From assembly GCA_031422555.1 (NCBI GenBank), contig JANPLZ010000096.1, positions 1-9,369 of the forward strand: a stretch of DNA of 9,369 nucleotides. The letters are read 5' to 3'. The notes beneath the pieces were generated by a model. The model was not told the origin of the DNA and searched no databases. It worked only from the letters and a program-made list of their open reading frames with translations. Made by a program: the position numbers and the translations under genes. This DNA is from JANNAT01 sp031422555. GTDB taxonomy: Bacteria; Pseudomonadota; Alphaproteobacteria; Rhodobacterales; Rhodobacteraceae. This document shows, one piece after another, positions 5,397 to 9,369 of the stretch. Each line of letters opens with the position of its first letter. Position 1 is the first letter of the stretch.

Positions 5397-6917
5397 ATGA
5401 CCGTTTCAAAAGCTGGCGATACCCCCCTGTTAACCTTGTCGGGAATTTCAAAATCCTTTCCGGGTGTGCGGGCGCTTTCCAGCGTGGATTTGCATCTGTA
5501 TCCCGGCCAGGTGACGGCTTTGATTGGTGAAAATGGGGCTGGAAAATCAACCATTGTCAAAATTCTTACCGGAATTTACCAGCCTGACAAAGGCGACATC
5601 ATTATTGCGGGCACGCCAGTGCGTTTTGCCACGCCCGATGCAGCGGCGCGTTCGGGTGTTACGGCTATTCATCAGGAAACGGTGCTTTTTGACGAACTGT
5701 CGGTCGCCGAGAACATCTTTATCGGTCATGCGCCGCGCAATCGGTTTGGCCTGATCGACTGGACGGCGATGAACCGCGCCGCCACCGCGCTGCTGGCGCG
5801 TATCGGTGCCGATCTGGACCCGACGCAGCGCTTGCGCGATCTGGGAATTGCCAAAAAACACTTGGTCGCCATCGCGCGGGCGCTGTCGGTTGATGCCCGG
5901 GTGGTGATCATGGACGAACCAACAGCGGCGCTAAGTTATAAAGAAATCAATGAGTTGTATGATCTTGTTGACCGGCTGAAAGCCGAAGGCAAAGCGATTT
6001 TGTTCATAAGCCACAAGTTTGATGAAATTTTTCACATCGCTGACCGCTATACGGTTTTTCGCGATGGCCAGTTGATTGGCGCGGGGATGATGGCCGAGGT
6101 CAGCCAAGGCCAGTTGGTGCAGATGATGGTCGGCCGCGCGGTGGAGCAGATTTTCCCGCCGCGCGCGGCCTCAATCGGCGCGCCACTGTTAACGGTGGCG
6201 GGCTACAGCCACCCGACGGAATTTGAGGACATCAGCTTTACCCTGCATGCCGGTGAAATCCTTGGGTTTTACGGGCTGATCGGGGCAGGGCGATCCGAAG
6301 TGATGCAGTCGCTGTTTGGCATCACCCAGCCGTCTAAAGGCGCGTGCCGGATTGCCGACAAAGTCGTGGTGATCCGGTCAACCGCACAGGCGATTGCGCA
6401 AGGCGTGGTCTATGTGCCCGAAGATCGGGGCAAACAGGGCGCGGTCAAGGGCTTGCCGATTTTTCAGAATGTGACGCTGCCATCGCTGGCGCGCACGTCG
6501 CGGCATGGGTTTTTGCGCATGGCGCAGGAATTTGCCTTGGCGCGCGACTATACCACCCGGCTTGATCTGCGCGCCGCCAGTCTGGATCAGGATGTGGGTC
6601 TGTTGTCGGGAGGAAATCAGCAAAAAGTGGTGATCGCCAAATGGTTGGCCACCAAACCGCGGGTGATTATTCTGGATGAGCCGACCAAAGGCATTGATAT
6701 CGGATCCAAAGCGGCGGTGCATGAATTCATGGCCGAGTTGGCCGGGCAGGGGCTGGCGGTGATCATGGTCAGTTCGGAAATTCCCGAAGTGCTTGGCATG
6801 GCCGACCGGGTGATCGTGATGCGTCAAGGCCGGATGGTGGCCGAATTGTCCGGCGCTGACATGACCCCCGAAGCCCTTGTCAGCGCCGCCGCCGGTATCA
6901 ATGGAGAGGCCGCATGA
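5397..6917 (+). CDS. rhaT: Sugar ABC importer ATPase with two nucleotide-binding domains
   Basis: A 506-residue cytoplasmic ATPase that powers rhamnose import, of the RbsA/AraG/MglA class with two fused domains. Domain 1 has Walker A GENGAGKST at 44-52, Q-loop Gln93 and Walker B VVIMDEP (169-175), but its signature segment is LGIAKKH (149-155) rather than the usual LSIGxQQ/LSGGQ. Domain 2 has the class-typical degenerate Walker A GLIGAGRSE (293-301, Arg in place of Lys), the PEDRGKQG motif, a consensus signature LSGGNQQK (403-410) and Walker B with Asp427/Glu428. One complete and one incomplete site is normal for this class. The start at 5397 has only a weak AGG 6 nt upstream. It lies 68 bp after rhaS, across a stable hairpin, and its last codons overlap rhaP by ATGA. 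Substrate is inferred from the operon. It is not the E. coli RhaT, which is an unrelated rhamnose-proton symporter. Confidence 0.93.
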   Translation: MTVSKAGDTPLLTLSGISKSFPGVRALSSVDLHLYPGQVTALIGENGAGKSTIVKILTGIYQPDKGDIIIAGTPVRFATPDAAARSGVTAIHQETVLFDELSVAENIFIGHAPRNRFGLIDWTAMNRAATALLARIGADLDPTQRLRDLGIAKKHLVAIARALSVDARVVIMDEPTAALSYKEINELYDLVDRLKAEGKAILFISHKFDEIFHIADRYTVFRDGQLIGAGMMAEVSQGQLVQMMVGRAVEQIFPPRAASIGAPLLTVAGYSHPTEFEDISFTLHAGEILGFYGLIGAGRSEVMQSLFGITQPSKGACRIADKVVVIRSTAQAIAQGVVYVPEDRGKQGAVKGLPIFQNVTLPSLARTSRHGFLRMAQEFALARDYTTRLDLRAASLDQDVGLLSGGNQQKVVIAKWLATKPRVIILDEPTKGIDIGSKAAVHEFMAELAGQGLAVIMVSSEIPEVLGMADRVIVMRQGRMVAELSGADMTPEALVSAAAGINGEAA

Positions 6918-7888
6918 CCAGACTGCTTTCATCGCGGGAAATCCAACTTGCAGGGGCGATTTTGCTGATGATCGCGGGCATCGCCTGGCGGTTTCCGGCC
7001 TTTGTTGCCCCCCAAAATCTGGCCAATGTGTTCAACGATACGGCCCCGTTGATCATCCTTGCGCTGGGGCAAATGGTGGTGATCCTGACCAAATGTATTG
7101 ACCTGTCGGTGGCCGCCACGCTGGCCCTATGTGGCATGGTGGCGGCTTTGTTGAACGGACTGGGGGTGCCTTTGCCGGTGATTATAGCGGCGGCAATAGG
7201 TTTGGGGGCAGTGTTGGGGGCGGTAAATGGCGCTTTGGTCTGGGTGTTGCAGATTCCGCCTATTGTGGTGACTTTGGGCACGATGACCATCTACCGCGGT
7301 GTTATCTTTCTGATTTCCGACGGAAAATGGATCAATGCGCACGAGATGACCGACGGTTTCAAATCGCTGCCACGGCTGGTTTTTCTGGGTCTGCCAGTAA
7401 TGGGATGGGTGGCGATTGCGATGATCGGCGCCTTTGCGGTGCTGGTGGGGCGCACGGCTTTGGGGCGCAGTTTTTTTGCGGTGGGGGGCAATCCGCATGC
7501 CGCTGTTTACACTGGGTTGAACGTTGGGCGCACGCAGTTCTGGGCCTTTGTGATTTCGGGCGCACTGGCCGGGTTGGTCGGCTATCTTTGGGCCGCCCGC
7601 TATGCCGTGGCTTATGTCGATATCGCCGGTGGGTTCGAGTTGGACGTCGTGGCGGCCTGCGTTATTGGCGGCATTTCCATTGCGGGCGGGATCGGATCGG
7701 TGGGGGGCGCGGTGTTGGGTGCGCTGTTTTTGGGCGTGGTAAAAAACGCCTTACCGGTCATCGGTATTTCACCGTTTTGGCAGCTGGCGATTTCGGGCAG
7801 TGCCATCTTGCTGGCCGTTGCGTTTAACGCGCGTCAAAGTCGCACAAAAGGCCGTATCATCTTGAAATCAGCAGAGCATATCGCATGA
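6914..7888 (+). CDS. rhaP: Rhamnose ABC importer permease, first subunit
   Basis: A 324-residue inner-membrane permease of the ribose/xylose/AI-2 type (BPD_transp_2 family). The sequence is strongly hydrophobic with about eight to ten membrane segments. It shows the family's hallmark stretch GQMVVILTKCIDLSVAATLAL near residues 53-73, then VTLGTMTIYRG and a glycine-rich GGISIAGGIGSVGGAVLGAL near the C-terminus. The ATG lies within the rhaT stop (ATGA overlap) behind GGAGAGG 4 nt upstream, so the two are translationally coupled. It should pair with RhaQ as a heterodimer over the RhaT ATPase. Substrate is inferred from context. Confidence 0.9.
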   Translation: MTRLLSSREIQLAGAILLMIAGIAWRFPAFVAPQNLANVFNDTAPLIILALGQMVVILTKCIDLSVAATLALCGMVAALLNGLGVPLPVIIAAAIGLGAVLGAVNGALVWVLQIPPIVVTLGTMTIYRGVIFLISDGKWINAHEMTDGFKSLPRLVFLGLPVMGWVAIAMIGAFAVLVGRTALGRSFFAVGGNPHAAVYTGLNVGRTQFWAFVISGALAGLVGYLWAARYAVAYVDIAGGFELDVVAACVIGGISIAGGIGSVGGAVLGALFLGVVKNALPVIGISPFWQLAISGSAILLAVAFNARQSRTKGRIILKSAEHIA

Positions 7889-8880
7889 CACCGCCCCTGC
7901 GCGCGCGCATTCCAGACCGCCTGAGCCACCCGTTTTCCCGGGCGCTGAAAAGCTGGGAGGCGTTGTTGCTGTGCGTGGCCATCGCGATTTTCATCCTGAA
8001 CTCTTTCGCTTCGCCCTATTTTCTGGATCCGTGGAACCTGTCGGACGCCACCTTCAACTTTACCGAAAAAGCAATGATTGCCTTTGCCATGGCGATGCTG
8101 ATCATCGCGGGCGAGATTGATTTATCGGTGGCGTCGATCATCGCGCTGGCATCCACCGCAATGGGCTATACGGCCACTTTGGGGGCCACAACACCCGAGG
8201 TGGTGGCGGTGGGGTTGGCCGTGGGCCTGCTGTGTGGCGCGTTTAACGGTTCGCTGATCGCAGGTCTTGGGCTGCCGTCGATTGTGGTCACCATCGGCAC
8301 CATGAGTCTGTTTCGCGGCATCAGCTATATCGCCTTAGGCGACAAAGCGTTCACCAAATATCCGGCTGGGTTTGAGTATTTTGGTCAAGGCTATGTGGTC
8401 TGGGTAATCTCGTTCGAGCTGGCGCTGTTCGGCGTGCTTGCGGTAATTTTTGGAATTTTACTGCACAAAACCAACTTTGGCCGCGCGGTCTATGCCATTG
8501 GCAATAACCCCACAGCGGCGCTGTTTTCTGGCATCCGCACCAACCGGGTGCGGTTTCAACTGTTCCTGCTGACCGGCCTGATGTCGGGCATCGCCACCGT
8601 TTGCCTGACTTCGCGGTTAGGCTCGACCCGCCCGTCGATTGCGACGGGCATCGAGTTAGAGGTGGTTACCATGGTGGTTCTGGGCGGCGTCAACATTTTG
8701 GGCGGGTCTGGCACCATCGCGGGCGTGGTTTTGGCGGCGTTCGTGATGGGGCTGGTCACCTTTGGATTCGGTTTGCTGAACGTGCCCGGCATTGTGATGT
8801 CGATCTTTATCGGTGCGTTGCTGATCGGGGTTATTGCCTTGCCCCGGCTTTGGCAGCGGATGAAAACGGCGAAAGGATAG
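7885..8880 (+). CDS. rhaQ: Rhamnose ABC importer permease, second subunit
   Basis: A 331-residue inner-membrane permease, paralogous to RhaP. The same landmarks recur: MLIIAGEIDLSVASIIALAS in the first third, IVVTIGTMSLFRGISYI in the middle, and a glycine-rich VLGGVNILGGSGTIAGVVLAA near the C-terminus, with about eight to ten hydrophobic segments. An N-terminal charged stretch of about 25 residues precedes the first membrane segment. It starts inside the rhaP stop (ATGA overlap) and ends 3 bp before rhaU. Having two different permease genes is the rule in rhamnose ABC loci, whereas ribose systems often use one as a homodimer. Confidence 0.9.
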   Translation: MTPPLRARIPDRLSHPFSRALKSWEALLLCVAIAIFILNSFASPYFLDPWNLSDATFNFTEKAMIAFAMAMLIIAGEIDLSVASIIALASTAMGYTATLGATTPEVVAVGLAVGLLCGAFNGSLIAGLGLPSIVVTIGTMSLFRGISYIALGDKAFTKYPAGFEYFGQGYVVWVISFELALFGVLAVIFGILLHKTNFGRAVYAIGNNPTAALFSGIRTNRVRFQLFLLTGLMSGIATVCLTSRLGSTRPSIATGIELEVVTMVVLGGVNILGGSGTIAGVVLAAFVMGLVTFGFGLLNVPGIVMSIFIGALLIGVIALPRLWQRMKTAKG

Positions 8881-8883
8881 CAG

Positions 8884-9198
8884 ATGGAAAAATATGCTTT
8901 TCGCATGCAGTTGACTCCGGGGATGCAGGACGAATACATCCGTCGCCATACCGCAATCTGGCCGGAACTGGTGGATTTGCTGCAAAGCGCCGGGATCAGC
9001 GATTATTCAATTCATCTGGATGTGCAAACCAATGCCTTGTTCGGGGTGCTGTGGCGCAAACCGGATCACCGCATGGCAGCTTTGCCAGACCATCCGGTGA
9101 TGCAACGCTGGTGGGCGCATATGGCGGATATCATGGAAACCGGGGCCGATAACGCGCCTGTGGCGATCCCGCTGATAAACGTTTTTCACATGGCTTAG
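8884..9198 (+). CDS. rhaU: L-rhamnose mutarotase
   Basis: A 104-residue cytoplasmic enzyme that interconverts the alpha and beta anomers of L-rhamnose, supplying the form used by RhaI. Length and landmarks match the RhaM/YiiL/RhaU family: an N-terminal MEKYAFRMQL, the catalytic Tyr18 and His22 (in EYIRRHTAIWPEL), LFGVLWRK, and the WW pair at 76-77 in VMQRWWAHMADIM. The fold is a small ferredoxin-like dimer in characterised members. AAAGGA lies 6 nt before the ATG, overlapping the end of rhaQ, and only 3 bp separate the gene from rhaK. Confidence 0.96.
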   Translation: MEKYAFRMQLTPGMQDEYIRRHTAIWPELVDLLQSAGISDYSIHLDVQTNALFGVLWRKPDHRMAALPDHPVMQRWWAHMADIMETGADNAPVAIPLINVFHMA

Positions 9199-9201
9199 CC
9201 G

Positions 9202-9369
9202 ATGCATATTGCGGTCATTGATATTGGCAAAACCAACGCCAAGCTGGCGCTGGTTGATCTGGACACCCTGACGGAACTGGCGGTGATCACCCGGCCCAAT
9301 ACGGTTTTGCCCGGCCCGCCATACCCGCATTTTGACACAAATGGCCATTGGGATTTTATTCTGCAGGGC
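9202..9369 (+). CDS. rhaK: Rhamnulokinase (FGGY-type carbohydrate kinase), 5' end only
   Basis: The first 56 codons of a gene that leaves the window at its right edge. The opening MHIAVIDIGKTNAKLALVD carries the N-terminal phosphate-binding DIGKTN motif of the FGGY/hexokinase-like ATPase fold. By position, immediately after rhaU, it corresponds to RhaK of R. leguminosarum, which phosphorylates rhamnulose and was found to be needed for rhamnose uptake by the ABC importer. No clear Shine-Dalgarno sequence precedes the ATG; with 3 bp from the rhaU stop, it probably relies on coupling. The kinase call rests on one motif plus context, as the catalytic and substrate regions are outside the window. 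Confidence 0.85.
   Translation, partial: MHIAVIDIGKTNAKLALVDLDTLTELAVITRPNTVLPGPPYPHFDTNGHWDFILQG

Noticed and set aside
6378..6932. 184-codon open frame on the minus strand opposite rhaT
   Set aside because: It is antisense to conserved ATPase motifs, rich in His/Gln/Arg as expected of a shadow frame, and has no domain I recognise.
7129..7827. 232-codon open frame on the plus strand in another frame of rhaP
   Set aside because: Its translation is a low-complexity Gly/Arg/Cys-rich product typical of out-of-frame high-GC DNA, and it lies wholly within the well-supported permease gene.
1..9369. Novel defence, mobile or CRISPR system
   Set aside because: Every coding stretch is accounted for by known rhamnose-pathway families; there are no transposase, integrase or direct-repeat/spacer patterns, and no tRNA or rRNA gene was seen.

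Overview
The window is almost entirely one divergent L-rhamnose catabolism and uptake locus. It matches, in gene content, order and orientation, the rha locus described in Rhizobium leguminosarum: rhaD-rhaI on one strand, and rhaR-rhaS-rhaT-rhaP-rhaQ-rhaU-rhaK on the other. The GC-rich codon use, the fused aldolase/dehydrogenase, the RhaI type and the dedicated rhamnose ABC importer all point to an alphaproteobacterium. A Rhodobacteraceae/roseobacter-like host is my best guess, but it rests on general look rather than on a search.

Minus strand, 3304 down to 1: rhaD encodes a 700-residue bifunctional rhamnulose-1-phosphate aldolase/lactaldehyde dehydrogenase. It is followed after a single base by rhaI (L-rhamnose isomerase), which runs off the left edge after 400 codons. 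Positions 3305-3489 form a compact divergent control region with 10-bp-phased GATTGA repeats, a 10-bp perfect inverted repeat containing TTGACA in both directions, and a perfect 8+8 bp palindrome.

Plus strand, 3490 to 9369: rhaR (DeoR-family regulator), rhaS (periplasmic sugar-binding protein), rhaT (double-domain ABC ATPase), rhaP and rhaQ (two permeases), rhaU (L-rhamnose mutarotase) and the first 56 codons of rhaK (FGGY-type kinase). Spacing is very tight from rhaT onward: ATGA overlaps at rhaT/rhaP and rhaP/rhaQ, and 3-bp gaps at rhaQ/rhaU and rhaU/rhaK. Looser gaps with hairpins lie on either side of rhaS, which suggests separate dosing of the binding protein.

Proposed working: RhaS-RhaTPQ imports L-rhamnose, RhaU interconverts its anomers, RhaI makes L-rhamnulose, and RhaK phosphorylates it. 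RhaD then splits rhamnulose-1-phosphate to DHAP and L-lactaldehyde, and its dehydrogenase domain oxidises the aldehyde to L-lactate. RhaR probably represses both arms from the central intergenic region. I see no mobile element, tRNA, rRNA or CRISPR array, and no previously undescribed system. The points worth a second look are the operator architecture, the rhaS-flanking hairpins and the odd signature motif of the first RhaT ATPase domain.
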